Of a stretch of DNA of 48,747 nucleotides, positions 8,248 through 17,154 are shown one piece after another. A program made the translations under genes and the position numbers. The notes beneath the pieces are model-generated. The model searched no databases. It was given only the letters and a program-made list of their open reading frames with translations, and was not told where the DNA came from. Source of the DNA: Cellulomonas bogoriensis 69B4 = DSM 16987 (GTDB taxonomy: Bacteria; Actinomycetota; Actinomycetes; Actinomycetales; Cellulomonadaceae); the NCBI RefSeq assembly GCF_000767165.1, contig NZ_AXCZ01000004.1:1-48747 (forward strand). The letters are read 5' to 3'. Every line of letters begins with the position of its first letter. Positions within the stretch are counted from its first letter, which is position 1.

Positions 8248-9030
8248 TCAGTCGCGGCGCAGCACCGGGTTGCGCAGCACCCCGATCTGCTCGACCTCGC
8301 ACTCCACCACGTCCCGGTGGACCACCGGCCCGACGCCTGCGGGGGTCCCGGTGAGGATCACGTCACCGGGCAGCAGCGTGAAGGCCTCGGAGACGTAGGA
8401 GACCAGGTACGGGACGTCGAACACCAGGTCGCTGGTGCGCCCGTCCTGCCGGGTCCCGCCGTTGACGCGGGCACTGACCGCCAGGTCCTCCACGTCGAGC
8501 CCGGGCACGACCCACGGCCCCAGGGGGCACGCACCGTCGAACCCCTTGGCGCGCGACCACTGGTCCTCGGCACTCTGCACGTCCCGCGCCGTGACGTCGT
8601 TGGCGACGGTGAAGCCGAACACGTGGTCCAGGGCTCGCTCCGGTGAGACGTCCTTGGCGACCTTGCCGATCACCACGGCCAGCTCGGCCTCGTGGTGGAC
8701 GTCCTGGGACCAGGACGGCAGCACGATGGGGTCGTCCGGGCCGATCACCGAGGTGTTGGGCTTGAGGAACAGCAACGGCGAGGTGGGCAGCTCGTTGCCC
8801 ATCTCTGCCGCGTGGTCGGCGTAGTTGCGACCCACGCCGATGATCTTGGACCTGGGGATGACGGGCGCCAGGAGCCGCACGTCGTCGGTCAGGGGCACCT
8901 GCTCACCGGTGGGCTGGACCGGCATGTACAGCGGGTCGCCGCTCAGGACGACCAGCCGCTCGGCGCCGGGCTCGCCGTCGACGAGAGCGAAACGGGGGTC
9001 TCCACCGGTGCTGAACCTCGCGATGCGCAT
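8248..9030 (-). CDS. Fumarylacetoacetate-hydrolase-fold protein
   Basis: A 260-residue FAH/HpcE-type enzyme. Metal ligands are seen in HHEAELAVVIGK (two Glu) and TVANDVTARDVQ (Asp), with the conserved GVGRNYADHAAEMGN near residue 65 and GDVILTGTPAGVGPV near 220. Such proteins act on acylpyruvates or 2-hydroxyhepta-2,4-dienedioate-like compounds, or as oxaloacetate decarboxylases; no neighbour narrows this. ATG 9030 (MRIARFS) was chosen because the family starts here and TACGCT lies at -12 to -7, a leaderless arrangement. It is 39 bases upstream of gltX and may be co-transcribed. Confidence 0.88.
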   Translation of the reverse strand: MRIARFSTGGDPRFALVDGEPGAERLVVLSGDPLYMPVQPTGEQVPLTDDVRLLAPVIPRSKIIGVGRNYADHAAEMGNELPTSPLLFLKPNTSVIGPDDPIVLPSWSQDVHHEAELAVVIGKVAKDVSPERALDHVFGFTVANDVTARDVQSAEDQWSRAKGFDGACPLGPWVVPGLDVEDLAVSARVNGGTRQDGRTSDLVFDVPYLVSYVSEAFTLLPGDVILTGTPAGVGPVVHRDVVECEVEQIGVLRNPVLRRD

Positions 9031-9090
9031 CTGCGCAGCGTAATCGGCCGCGCCGCCGCACCAGCACCCGGGGGTCGTAGGCTGCACGAC
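9031..9090. promoter_or_regulatory. Divergent leaderless promoters
   Basis: The 60-base gap contains TACGCT (minus strand, -12 to -7 of the ATG at 9030) and TAGGCT at 9078-9083 (-13 to -8 of the GTG at 9091). Neither start has a Shine-Dalgarno. No convincing -35 box is visible for either. Confidence 0.5.
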
Positions 9091-10323
9091 GTGAAGCGCG
9101 TCGTGGGGGCGGACGTCGCCCGAGGCCTGGCGGTGCTGGGCATGTTCACCGCCCACCTGGGCGACGAGAGGTCCGTGACCTTCGCGTCGCTGAGGTGGAT
9201 GGAGGTCGTGGACGGCCGGTCCGCGGCCCTGTTCGCGTTCCTGGCCGGGGTGTCGGCCGCGCTGCTCAGCGGCGGCCCACGCCCCGTCACGGGGGCGCGG
9301 CTGGGCCACGCGCGCGTGCGGGTGCTGGGGCGCGCGGTGCTCCTGTGGCCGTTGGGCGCCGTGCTGATCGCGCTCGCCACCCCGGTGATGGTGATCCTGC
9401 CCGGGTACGCGGTGATGTTCGGGTTGACGGCGCTGCTGCTGTCGGTGCGCACCCGCTGGGTGCTGGTGGGCGCGGCGGTGGTGGCGCTGGTGGGCCCGGT
9501 GGTCGTGAGCCTGGTCCGGGAGGCCACGCCGCTCACGCGGCTGCCCCAGCCGGTGGACGTGCTGGTGGGCGACCACTACCCGGCGGCCGTGTGGATGGCC
9601 TACCTGCTCGCGGGCCTCGCCGTCGGTCGCACCGACCTAGCCGGCACGCGGGCCCCGTGGCGGCTGCTCGCGTGGGCGGTGCCCCTCGCCACGGTGGGCT
9701 ACGGGTCCGGGCTCCTGGCCCGTGAGGTGCTCCCCCCGGACGCGTGGCGCACCCGGGCGCTCATGGACGTGGCACCGCACGCGAACACCACCCCCGAGGT
9801 GGTGGGCAACGTGGGGGTCGCACTGGCCGTCCTGGGCGTGAGCCTGCTCGCCGCCCGCCACCTGCGGGGTCTGGTGGTCCCGCTCGCCGCGACCGGCGCC
9901 CTGGCGCTGACCGCCTACTCGGGGCACATCGTCGCGATCGCGGTCATGGGCAACGCCGTGGTCTGGCAGCCGTCCAACGCACGCCTGGGCGTCTTCATCC
10001 TGGTCACCGCAGTCGTGGCGACCCTGTGGCGGCGGTTCGTGGGCCGGGGGCCGCTCGAGGCCGGTCTGCACCTGGCGTCGACCGCCTTCGCCGACGCCCT
10101 CGTACCCGCCGGGCGTCGACGACCGGACCCGATCCCCGGGGTGATGGGCTCAGACGCGGACCAGCAGCCAGCCGTGGAGCACCGCGAACCACCCGTCGGG
10201 AGCCGCACCCCAGGTGCGCCACCCGTCGGCGACGACCTCGAGGGCGACGTCGTCGGCGAGGGCGTGGGTGAGGGCCTGGCGGGCGAACTCCGAGGACGTG
10301 ACCCGCTCGGCCCACAGCCCTGA
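9091..10323 (+). CDS. Polytopic membrane protein, HGSNAT-like acyltransferase family (DUF1624/DUF418-like)
   Basis: A 410-residue protein with about ten hydrophobic helices. The N-terminus (GADVARGLAVLGMFTAHLG, then GRSAALFAFLAGVSAALL) matches the heparan-alpha-glucosaminide N-acetyltransferase catalytic-domain family, with a DUF418-like end (PLAATGALALTAYSGHIVAI). Members are thought to move acyl groups across the membrane onto surface sugars; the substrate here is unknown. The start is GTG 9091 with a -10-like TAGGCT just upstream. Residues 354-410, a Gly/Pro/acidic tail, are encoded antisense to the C-terminal end of the methyltransferase gene, a 174-base convergent overlap, and are probably read-through into the neighbour rather than a domain. 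Confidence 0.8.
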   Translation: MKRVVGADVARGLAVLGMFTAHLGDERSVTFASLRWMEVVDGRSAALFAFLAGVSAALLSGGPRPVTGARLGHARVRVLGRAVLLWPLGAVLIALATPVMVILPGYAVMFGLTALLLSVRTRWVLVGAAVVALVGPVVVSLVREATPLTRLPQPVDVLVGDHYPAAVWMAYLLAGLAVGRTDLAGTRAPWRLLAWAVPLATVGYGSGLLAREVLPPDAWRTRALMDVAPHANTTPEVVGNVGVALAVLGVSLLAARHLRGLVVPLAATGALALTAYSGHIVAIAVMGNAVVWQPSNARLGVFILVTAVVATLWRRFVGRGPLEAGLHLASTAFADALVPAGRRRPDPIPGVMGSDADQQPAVEHREPPVGSRTPGAPPVGDDLEGDVVGEGVGEGLAGELRGRDPLGPQP

Positions 10324-10950
10324 CCACCAGGCTCGGTCCTCCGGGGTGGTGTAGCACCAGGTGTCCGCCCCGGCCTCGAGCCGTTCGGCGTCGAACCCGG
10401 CCTGCCGCGCCCAGGACAGAAGCCGTCGGCCCGCGTCGGCCTCGACCCCGTTGGCGGCCGTGACCTCGTGGTAGAGCTCGAGCCACTCCGTCATCCCCGG
10501 CGACGGCGGGTACCAGGTCATCGCGGCGTAGTCGGCGTCGCGGACGGCCACCAGGCCACCGGGGCGGGCGACCCTGCCCATCTCGCGCAGGGCCGCGACG
10601 GGGTCGGTCAGGTGCTGGAGCACCTGGTGGGCGTGGACCACGTCCATGGAGTCGTCCTCGAACGGCAGGGCCAGGGCGTCGCCCTGCTCGAAGCCCACGT
10701 TGGTGACCTCGGCGTCGGCGGCAGCCCCCCGTGCGACGTCCAGGACGGCCGCAGAGGCGTCGAGGCCGGTCACGTGCCGCACATGACGGGCCAGGTCCAC
10801 GGTGACCGTCCCGGGCCCGCACCCCACGTCCAGCAGGGTGTGGTCGGGACGCAGGTGCGGCAGCAGGTAGCCGGCGGAGTTCGCAGCGGTCCGGCGCCGG
10901 TGGGCGCGCAGGACGCTCTCGTGGTGTCCGTGGACGTAGACGGTGGTCAC
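10150..10950 (-). CDS. Class I SAM-dependent methyltransferase
   Basis: A 266-residue methyltransferase of the Methyltransf_11/25 type. Motif I is LLDVGCGPGTVTVDLA (near residue 40), the acidic end of strand 2 is TGLDAS, motif II region is FEQGDALALPFEDDSMDVVHA (landmark only), and motif III is RVARPGGLVAVRD. The C-terminal half (WYPPSPGMTEWLELYHEV) is typical of an actinobacterial subgroup of unknown substrate. The start is GTG 10950 (MTTVYVHGHHESVLRAH), which matches how family members begin; the longer open frame upstream is Arg-rich and lies over the rnhA end. Its 3' end overlaps the convergent membrane-protein gene by 174 bases. Confidence 0.85.
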   Translation of the reverse strand: MTTVYVHGHHESVLRAHRRRTAANSAGYLLPHLRPDHTLLDVGCGPGTVTVDLARHVRHVTGLDASAAVLDVARGAAADAEVTNVGFEQGDALALPFEDDSMDVVHAHQVLQHLTDPVAALREMGRVARPGGLVAVRDADYAAMTWYPPSPGMTEWLELYHEVTAANGVEADAGRRLLSWARQAGFDAERLEAGADTWCYTTPEDRAWWSGLWAERVTSSEFARQALTHALADDVALEVVADGWRTWGAAPDGWFAVLHGWLLVRV

Positions 10951-11023
10951 GAGCCCAGTAAGGCGCACCTCGCCCCGCGTATCAAGACGCAAGACCGAAC
11001 GTCTCACACTCCGACACCCGAGG

Positions 11024-11491
11024 TCAGGCGTCCTGACGCGCGACCTCCACACCCCTGTTGGCGAGCTGGTCGGCGCGCTCGTTGCCGACATCACCGGAGT
11101 GCCCCTTCACCCACACCCAGGTGACGGTGTGCCGCGCGACCTCGGCGTCCAACGCCTGCCACAGCTCCTTGTTCTTGACCGGCTTCTTGTCACCCGTACG
11201 CCACCCGTTGCGCTTCCAGCCCACGATCCACCGGCTCATGCCGTTCATCACGTACGTGGAGTCCACGTGCAACGTGACCGCGCACGGGCGGGTCAAGGCC
11301 CGCAGGCCCTCGATCACCGCCGTCAGCTCCATGCGGTTGTTCGTGGTGGCCGCCTCCCCGCCGAACAACTCGCGCTCGTGGCCGGCGGTGCGCATCCACA
11401 CACCCCACCCGCCCGGCCCCGGGTTCCCCTTGCAGGCACCGTCGGTCCACATCTCCACGACGGTCAGGTCAGGTGCAAGGGGGTCGGTCAC
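11024..11491 (-). CDS. rnhA: Ribonuclease HI
   Basis: A 155-residue RNase H1 that cuts the RNA strand of RNA-DNA hybrids. All four catalytic acids are seen: Asp in [15 protein letters not shown], Glu in NNRMELTAV, Asp in VDSTYVM and Asp in [12 protein letters not shown]. The substrate-handling basic loop [16 protein letters not shown] is present, as in Escherichia coli RNase HI. The start is GTG 11491 with TAGGGT at -13 to -8 and no Shine-Dalgarno, suggesting a leaderless mRNA. Confidence 0.94.
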   Translation of the reverse strand: MTDPLAPDLTVVEMWTDGACKGNPGPGGWGVWMRTAGHERELFGGEAATTNNRMELTAVIEGLRALTRPCAVTLHVDSTYVMNGMSRWIVGWKRNGWRTGDKKPVKNKELWQALDAEVARHTVTWVWVKGHSGDVGNERADQLANRGVEVARQDA

Positions 11492-11575
11492 GGCCCACAC
11501 CCTAGGGCCCCAGGCACCCCGAGGGTGCACGCGCCTGCGCACGACCCCGCGGCGCCCGACACCTAGCCTGGTCGG

Positions 11576-12499
11576 GTGCAGCCCCACACCGCCCCCACCC
11601 GCGACGCCGGCTCCGTCCTGCCCGTGGCCGTGTGGCGTGCACGCCAGGAGCAGCACGCCGCCCGCGCCGACGACCTCACGGCCGGGCACCGGGCACGCCG
11701 CGCCTCCGGCCGACGGCACCCGGTCGAGGACTTCCTGTACGACTACTACGGCACCACCCCGGCGACGGTCCGCCGCTGGCACCCCGGGGTCGGGGTGGGC
11801 CTGGAAGCGCCCACCGACGACACCACCGAGCACCTGGGGCGGCGGTGGTACACCCGCACCTCCCAGGTGGTCCACCTGGACACGCAGGCGTTCCTCGCCG
11901 ACCGCGGCGACACGGTGCGCTACGTCCACCACCTGCTCACGGCGACCGCGTCCCGACCCGCCGCGACCGGGTGCTTCGGCCTGCACGAGTGGGCGATGGT
12001 CTACCGGCAACCGGCATCGGAACGGCGGCACGCACTCCCCCTGCGCCTGGGACCGGACGGCACCGACGCGGTGGTGGAGGAGCACCAGGTCCGGTGCACC
12101 CACTACGACGCGTTCCGGTTCTTCACCCCGCAGGCCACCGGCCGCAACCGGTGGCAACCCACCCGCCGCACGCAACCGGACCTGGAGCAGCCCGGGTGCC
12201 TGCACGCGAACATGGACCTGTGGAAGTGGGCGTCCAAGCTCGGCCCCGCGGTCCCGGGCGAGCTCGCGCTGGACTGCTTCGCGCTCGCGGCCGAGGTGCG
12301 CCGCCTGGACATGCAGGCCTCCCCGTACGACGTGTCCTCGCTCGGGGAGCCCGCGGTCGCGATCGAGACCCCGGAGGGCAAGGCCGAGTACGTGGCGCGG
12401 CAACGGGAGCTGGCCGAGCGCGCCTCGGTGCTCCGCGCAGGGCTGATCGAGGTGTGCGAGGCACTGCTGGACGGTTCCGTGCCACCATCGGCCCGGTGA
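11576..12499 (+). CDS. Conserved actinobacterial protein of unknown function
   Basis: A 307-residue soluble protein that I recognise only as an actinobacterial family often labelled '3-methyladenine DNA glycosylase' in databases. I see no helix-hairpin-helix or known glycosylase motif, so that label should not be trusted. Visible features: [27 protein letters not shown] near residue 48 (landmark only), [12 protein letters not shown] near 136, LPLRLG and [10 protein letters not shown] near 180, and [17 protein letters not shown] near 208. The many conserved His, Trp, Asp and Cys residues suggest an enzyme. The GTG start has TAGCCT exactly at -12 to -7, so it is probably leaderless. It ends GTGA, coupled to the S66 peptidase gene, which suggests a linked role. 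Confidence 0.75.
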   Translation: MQPHTAPTRDAGSVLPVAVWRARQEQHAARADDLTAGHRARRASGRRHPVEDFLYDYYGTTPATVRRWHPGVGVGLEAPTDDTTEHLGRRWYTRTSQVVHLDTQAFLADRGDTVRYVHHLLTATASRPAATGCFGLHEWAMVYRQPASERRHALPLRLGPDGTDAVVEEHQVRCTHYDAFRFFTPQATGRNRWQPTRRTQPDLEQPGCLHANMDLWKWASKLGPAVPGELALDCFALAAEVRRLDMQASPYDVSSLGEPAVAIETPEGKAEYVARQRELAERASVLRAGLIEVCEALLDGSVPPSAR

Positions 12500-13524
12500 C
12501 CATCCGCTACCCGCGCCCCTTGAGCCCGGGCGACCTGATCGGTGTGACCGCGCCATCGGCAGGCGTCCCCGATGCCTTGCGCCCGCGCCTGGAGGTGGCG
12601 ATCGGGCACCTGCGGTCCCACGGGTTCGACGTCCGGCTGGGCCGCTGCCTGGGGACGCCCGGCCCGACCAGCGCGCCGGCTGCCGAGCGCGCCGCCGAGC
12701 TCACCGACATGCTCACCGACCCCGAGGTCCGGGCCGTGGTGCCGCCGTGGGGCGGGGTGCTGGCCATGGACCTGCTGCGGCACCTGGACTGGGACCGGAT
12801 CGCCGCGGCCGAGCCGACCTGGATGGTCGGCTACTCCGACGTCGCCATGCTCCTGACCGCCCTGACGGTCCGCACCGGGACCGCGACGTTGCACGGGCAG
12901 AACCTCATGGACACCCCCTACCGGGTGCCCGCGCCCCTGCTGCCCTGGCTCGACGTGGTCACGGCCCCGGCGGGCGCGGTCCTGACCCAGGGGCCCTCAC
13001 GGATGCACCGTGGGGAAGGGTTCGACGACTGGGTCGCCGACCCGACGACCACGTCGTACACGCTGACCGGTTCCGGGACGTGGGGCCGCTTGGACGGCGA
13101 GGGCGACGTCCAGGCCACCGGGCGGCTGCTCGGTGGCTGCATCGAGGTGGTCGCGAACCTGGCCGGCACCCCGGAGGGCGACCTGGCCGGGTTCGTCGAC
13201 CGCCACGCACCCGAAGGTCTCCTGGTGCACCTGGAGGCGGCCGAGGCGTCGGCGCTGGAGATCGGCCGCCGGTTGCACGGCCTGCGGCGCGCCGGGTGGT
13301 TCGACCACGCGAACGCGGTGCTCGTGGCACGCACCCACGCCCCGGACTCCCCCGGGTACTCCCAGCGCGACGCCGTCGCGGACGCCCTGGGCGACCTGGG
13401 GGTGCCGGTGCTGGTGGACGTCGACTGCGGGCACGTGCCCCCGCACCTGGCGCTGGTCAACGGCGCGCTGGCCACGGTGCGCTGGACCCCCGGGCAGAAG
13501 GCCCTGACCCAGACCCTCGTCTGA
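12496..13524 (+). CDS. S66-family LD-carboxypeptidase / MccF-like peptidase
   Basis: A 342-residue peptidase of family S66 (LdcA/MccF). The N-terminus [20 protein letters not shown] is typical. The nucleophile-elbow Ser is in [12 protein letters not shown] near residue 117, and the Glu and His expected for the Ser-Glu-His triad lie in the C-terminal half ([13 protein letters not shown] and [13 protein letters not shown]). Family members either trim murein tetrapeptides or hydrolyse peptidyl-nucleotide antibiotics such as microcin C; MccF-like forms also work on other adenylates. There is no signal peptide, so it is cytoplasmic. The start is GTG 12496, which overlaps the previous stop by 4 bases. 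Confidence 0.85.
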   Translation: MTIRYPRPLSPGDLIGVTAPSAGVPDALRPRLEVAIGHLRSHGFDVRLGRCLGTPGPTSAPAAERAAELTDMLTDPEVRAVVPPWGGVLAMDLLRHLDWDRIAAAEPTWMVGYSDVAMLLTALTVRTGTATLHGQNLMDTPYRVPAPLLPWLDVVTAPAGAVLTQGPSRMHRGEGFDDWVADPTTTSYTLTGSGTWGRLDGEGDVQATGRLLGGCIEVVANLAGTPEGDLAGFVDRHAPEGLLVHLEAAEASALEIGRRLHGLRRAGWFDHANAVLVARTHAPDSPGYSQRDAVADALGDLGVPVLVDVDCGHVPPHLALVNGALATVRWTPGQKALTQTLV

Positions 13525-13596
13525 GGTGCGCGGGCAGGAGGTACGCGGCCGGGAGACGCTCGCCCGGCACGGCCCGCACCTGGGAGGATGACCGGG

Positions 13597-16212
13597 ATGA
13601 CGAGCACCGGTACGACCCTGACGTTGGCCGAACGCGTCCCGGCGGACCCGACGGACCCCGACGCCCTGTACGAGGCGTTCGTGGGATGGGCCGCGGACCA
13701 GGGCCTGGCCCTCTACCCCGCCCAGGACGAGGCGCTGCTGGAGCTGGTGACCGGGTCGCACGTGATCCTCTCCACACCCACGGGGTCAGGCAAGTCCCTG
13801 GTGGCCATGGCCGCCCACTTCGTCGCCCTGGCCCAGGGGCGACGCACCTACTACACCGCCCCCCTCAAGGCGCTGGTCAGCGAGAAGTTCTTCGACCTGG
13901 TGCGCGCGTTCGGCTCCCAGAACGTCGGGATGATGACGGGCGACTCGGCGGTCAACCCCACCGCACCGATCCTCTGCTGCACCGCCGAGATCCTCGCCAA
14001 CGTCGCACTGCGCACCGGCGGCGGCGCGACCCACGAACCGGGCCGCCGTGACGACCCGGCCGTGCCCGGCGCGGACGCGGTGGGCCAGGTCGTCATGGAC
14101 GAGTTCCACTTCTACGCCGACCCCCAGCGCGGGTGGGCGTGGCAGGTGCCGCTGCTCGAGCTGCCCCGCACCCAGTTCCTGCTGATGTCGGCCACGCTCG
14201 GCGAGGTCGACTTCTTCACCGAGGACCTGCGACGTCGCACCGGTCGTGAGGTCGCGGCCGTGACCAGCGCCGAACGACCTGTTCCGTTGACGTTCTCCTA
14301 CGTGGTGGAGCCGCTGCACGAGGTGGTCGAGGAGCTCGTCCAGACCCGCAGGGCACCGGTCTACCTGGTGCACTTCACCCAGCGCGACGCCGTGGAACGC
14401 GCCCAGGCGCTGCTGTCCACGACCGTCGCGTCCCGGCAGCAGCGCGACGAGATCGCTGCCGAGCTGGGCTCCTTCGGCTTCGGCACCGGGTTCGGCAAGA
14501 CCCTGTCCAAGCTCCTGCGCCACGGGGTGGGGGTGCACCACGCGGGGATGCTGCCCCGGTACCGCCGGCTGGTGGAACGCCTGACCCAGAAGGGCCTGCT
14601 GACCGTGGTGTGCGGGACGGACACCCTGGGTGTGGGCATCAACGTGCCGATCCGGACGGTGGTGATGACGTCCCTGGTCAAGTACGACGGGGTGCGCATG
14701 CGGCACCTGACGGCCCGGGAGTTCCACCAGATCGCCGGCCGCGCCGGACGCGCCGGGTACGACACCCTGGGCGAGGTGCTCGTGATGGCCCCGGACCACG
14801 TGATCGAGAACCGCAAGCTGCTCGCACGGGCGGGTGACGACCCCAAGAAGCTCAAGAAGATCGTCCGGAAGAAGGCCCCCTCGGGTGCCGTCAACTGGAC
14901 CGACAAGACCTTCGAACGGTTGCGCGACGCCGCCCCCGAGCCGCTGACGTCGAGCTTCGCCGTCACGCACGCCATGGTGCTCAACGTCCTGGCCCGCCAG
15001 GACACGGACCCGGTCGCGGCCATGACCCGGTTGCTGACAGACAACCACGAGCCCGACGCCGCGCGCAGCCTGCACCTGAGGCAGGCGGTCCGCATCTACC
15101 GGTCGTTGCGCACCGCCGGGGTCGTGGAGCGGGTGCGCAGGCCGGACGGCGCGGGGTGGACGGTCCGCACCACCGTGGACGTCCCGCAGGACTTCGCGCT
15201 CAACCAGCCGCTCTCGCCGTTCGCGTACGCGGCCCTGGAGGTGCTGGACCGCGAGGCACCGTCCTACGCCCTGGACGTCGTCTCGGTGGTCGAGTCCACG
15301 CTCGACGACCCCCGCCAGGTGCTCGTGGCCCAGGAGAAGCGGGCACGCGGCGAGGCGATCGGGGCGATGAAGGCCGAGGGCTACGACTACGACGAACGCA
15401 TGGCCGCGATCGAGGACATCACCTACCCGCGGCCGCTGGCCGAGCTGCTGGACGCCACGTTCACGATCTACCGCCGCGCGAACCCGTGGGTCGCCGACCA
15501 CGTGCTCTCCCCCAAGTCCGTCGTACGGGACATGGTCGAGCACGCGATGACCTTCACCGAGTACGTGTCCACCTACGGCCTCGAGCGCACCGAGGGCTTG
15601 CTGCTGCGGTACCTGGCCGACGCCTACCGGTCGTTGCGCCAGACGGTCACGCCCGAGTGGCGCAACGAGGAGCTGGAGGACCTCCTGGAGTGGTTGGGCG
15701 AGCTGGTGCGCGGCACCGACTCCAGCCTGCTCGACGAGTGGGAACGCCTCTCGGACCCTGATGCGGTGGCCACCGCGAGCACCGGGGACGGGGACCTGGG
15801 CGAACGCCCTCCTGTCGCGATCACCGCCAACCGGCGCGCGTTCAAGGTCCTGGTCCGCAACGCGCTGTTCCGGCGGGTCGAGCTCGCCGCCCGGGAACGC
15901 TGGGGCGCGCTGGGCGCCCTGAAGGACGTGGACGCGGACGGCGCGGCGTGGGACACCGACCGGTGGCACGCCGCCCTGGACCCGTACTTCGACGAGCACG
16001 AGGAGATGGGCCTGGGGCCCGACGCACGCGGACCCGGCCTGCACCAGGTGACCGAACGGACCGGCCCCGCCGGGGAGGTCTGGGAGGTCCGGCAGGTCCT
16101 GGACGACCCCGCCGGGGACCGCGACTGGCGGATCGACGCGGTCGTGGACCTGACCGCGAGCGCCGAGCGCGGCGAGGTGGTGCTCCGGGTGACCGCAGCA
16201 GGGAGGTTGTGA
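13597..16212 (+). CDS. DEAD/DEAH-box helicase with DUF3516 domain
   Basis: An 871-residue superfamily 2 helicase. Walker A TPTGSGKS (residues 60-67), Walker B as DEFH (168-171), motif III SAT (198-200) and motif VI HQIAGRAGRAG (from 377) are all present, with the Ski2-like GTDTLGVGINVPIRTVVMT before motif VI. From about residue 400 to the end is the actinobacterial DUF3516 region. The role is probably RNA or DNA remodelling; the substrate is unknown. The start is ATG 13597, because GGAGG lies nine bases upstream, while the ATG at 13588 directly abuts the GGAGG. It is followed one base later by the YbaK gene, whose Shine-Dalgarno sits within this gene's last codons. Confidence 0.9.
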   Translation: MTSTGTTLTLAERVPADPTDPDALYEAFVGWAADQGLALYPAQDEALLELVTGSHVILSTPTGSGKSLVAMAAHFVALAQGRRTYYTAPLKALVSEKFFDLVRAFGSQNVGMMTGDSAVNPTAPILCCTAEILANVALRTGGGATHEPGRRDDPAVPGADAVGQVVMDEFHFYADPQRGWAWQVPLLELPRTQFLLMSATLGEVDFFTEDLRRRTGREVAAVTSAERPVPLTFSYVVEPLHEVVEELVQTRRAPVYLVHFTQRDAVERAQALLSTTVASRQQRDEIAAELGSFGFGTGFGKTLSKLLRHGVGVHHAGMLPRYRRLVERLTQKGLLTVVCGTDTLGVGINVPIRTVVMTSLVKYDGVRMRHLTAREFHQIAGRAGRAGYDTLGEVLVMAPDHVIENRKLLARAGDDPKKLKKIVRKKAPSGAVNWTDKTFERLRDAAPEPLTSSFAVTHAMVLNVLARQDTDPVAAMTRLLTDNHEPDAARSLHLRQAVRIYRSLRTAGVVERVRRPDGAGWTVRTTVDVPQDFALNQPLSPFAYAALEVLDREAPSYALDVVSVVESTLDDPRQVLVAQEKRARGEAIGAMKAEGYDYDERMAAIEDITYPRPLAELLDATFTIYRRANPWVADHVLSPKSVVRDMVEHAMTFTEYVSTYGLERTEGLLLRYLADAYRSLRQTVTPEWRNEELEDLLEWLGELVRGTDSSLLDEWERLSDPDAVATASTGDGDLGERPPVAITANRRAFKVLVRNALFRRVELAARERWGALGALKDVDADGAAWDTDRWHAALDPYFDEHEEMGLGPDARGPGLHQVTERTGPAGEVWEVRQVLDDPAGDRDWRIDAVVDLTASAERGEVVLRVTAAGRL

Positions 16213-16213
16213 G

Positions 16214-16708
16214 GTGGCCAGACGGTCGCGGACCGTCGGGACCCCGGCGCTGGTGGCCCTCGAGCGCGCCGGTGTCCCGCACACGGTGCACACCTACGCC
16301 CACGACGCCCGCAACGACGTGGGCTACGGCCTCGAGGCCGCGCAGGCGCTCGGCCTGCCGGCCGACCACGTCCTCAAGACGCTGATGGCCGTGGTCGACG
16401 GCGCCCTCGTGGTGGCCGTGGTGCCGGTGACGGCGACGGTCGACCTCAAGGCGCTCGCGGCGGCCGTGGGCGGTAAACGGGCGGCGATGGCCGACAAGGC
16501 CGTCGCGGAGCGGGCGACGGGGTACGTCGTGGGTGGGATCTCGCCCCTCGGGCAGAGGAACCCGCACCCCACGGTCATCGACGAGGGCGTGCGTGACGTG
16601 GACCCGGTGTACGTGTCCGGTGGACGACGGGGGCTGGACGTCGGGTTGTCCGCGGGAGACCTGGCTGCCTTGACGGGAGCGAGGTTCGGGCCCCTCGCCC
16701 GGAGGTGA
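16214..16708 (+). CDS. ybaK: YbaK/EbsC-type Cys-tRNA(Pro) deacylase
   Basis: A 164-residue YbaK-domain trans-editing factor that removes cysteine wrongly attached to tRNA-Pro. Family landmarks are present: TYAHDARNDVGYGLEAAQAL with the conserved region after it, HVLKTLMAVVDGALVVAVVPV including the conserved Lys, and GYVVGGISPLGQRNPHPTVID. The length is normal. GTG 16214 has GGGAGG seven bases upstream. It is co-transcribed with the helicase (1-base gap). Other YbaK-family specificities cannot be excluded. Confidence 0.9.
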   Translation: MARRSRTVGTPALVALERAGVPHTVHTYAHDARNDVGYGLEAAQALGLPADHVLKTLMAVVDGALVVAVVPVTATVDLKALAAAVGGKRAAMADKAVAERATGYVVGGISPLGQRNPHPTVIDEGVRDVDPVYVSGGRRGLDVGLSAGDLAALTGARFGPLARR

Positions 16709-16714
16709 CTGGCG

Positions 16715-17113
16715 TCAGCGCCCGTACCCGGCGAAGGGCCGGTCGGTGCTGACGATCTGCTTGCCCAGGGGCAGCAGGGACACGGGGATCAGCTTGATGT
16801 TCGCGATCCCCATGGGGATCCCGATGATCGACACGAACAGCGGGATGGCGGTCACCACGTGGCCGATCGCGAGCCAGATGCCGGCGACGACCACCCAGAT
16901 GATGTTCCCGATCGTGGACAGGGCGCCGGCGGTGGGGCGGTCCACGACGGTGCGCCCGAACGGCCACAGGACGTAGGCGGCGATCCTGAAGGACGCGATC
17001 CCGAACGGGATGGTGACGATCAGCACGAAGCACAGCAGCCCGGCGAGGGCGTAGCCGACGGCGAGCCAGAAGCCGGCGAACACGAGCCAGATGAGGTTCA
17101 GGAGGGTCTTCAC
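16715..17113 (-). CDS. yccF: YccF-domain inner membrane protein
   Basis: A 132-residue membrane protein with two repeats of the YccF (DUF307) motif: LLNLIWLVFAGFWLAVGY and IGNIIWVVVAGIWLAIGH, each followed by a second hydrophobic stretch and a Pro-containing turn (TIPFGIASFRIA, IGIPMGIANIKLIP). Function is unknown in all bacteria. The start is GTG 17113 (MKTLLNLIW); the upstream extension reads through the gap. It converges with ybaK, six bases apart. Confidence 0.88.
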   Translation of the reverse strand: MKTLLNLIWLVFAGFWLAVGYALAGLLCFVLIVTIPFGIASFRIAAYVLWPFGRTVVDRPTAGALSTIGNIIWVVVAGIWLAIGHVVTAIPLFVSIIGIPMGIANIKLIPVSLLPLGKQIVSTDRPFAGYGR

Positions 17114-17154
17114 GGCACCACTGTGCACCCTGCGGGCCCCCATAGGGTTGCCCT

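Noticed and set aside
11576-12499. 3-methyladenine DNA glycosylase function
   Set aside because: Only a database label remembered for the family; no glycosylase motif can be seen.
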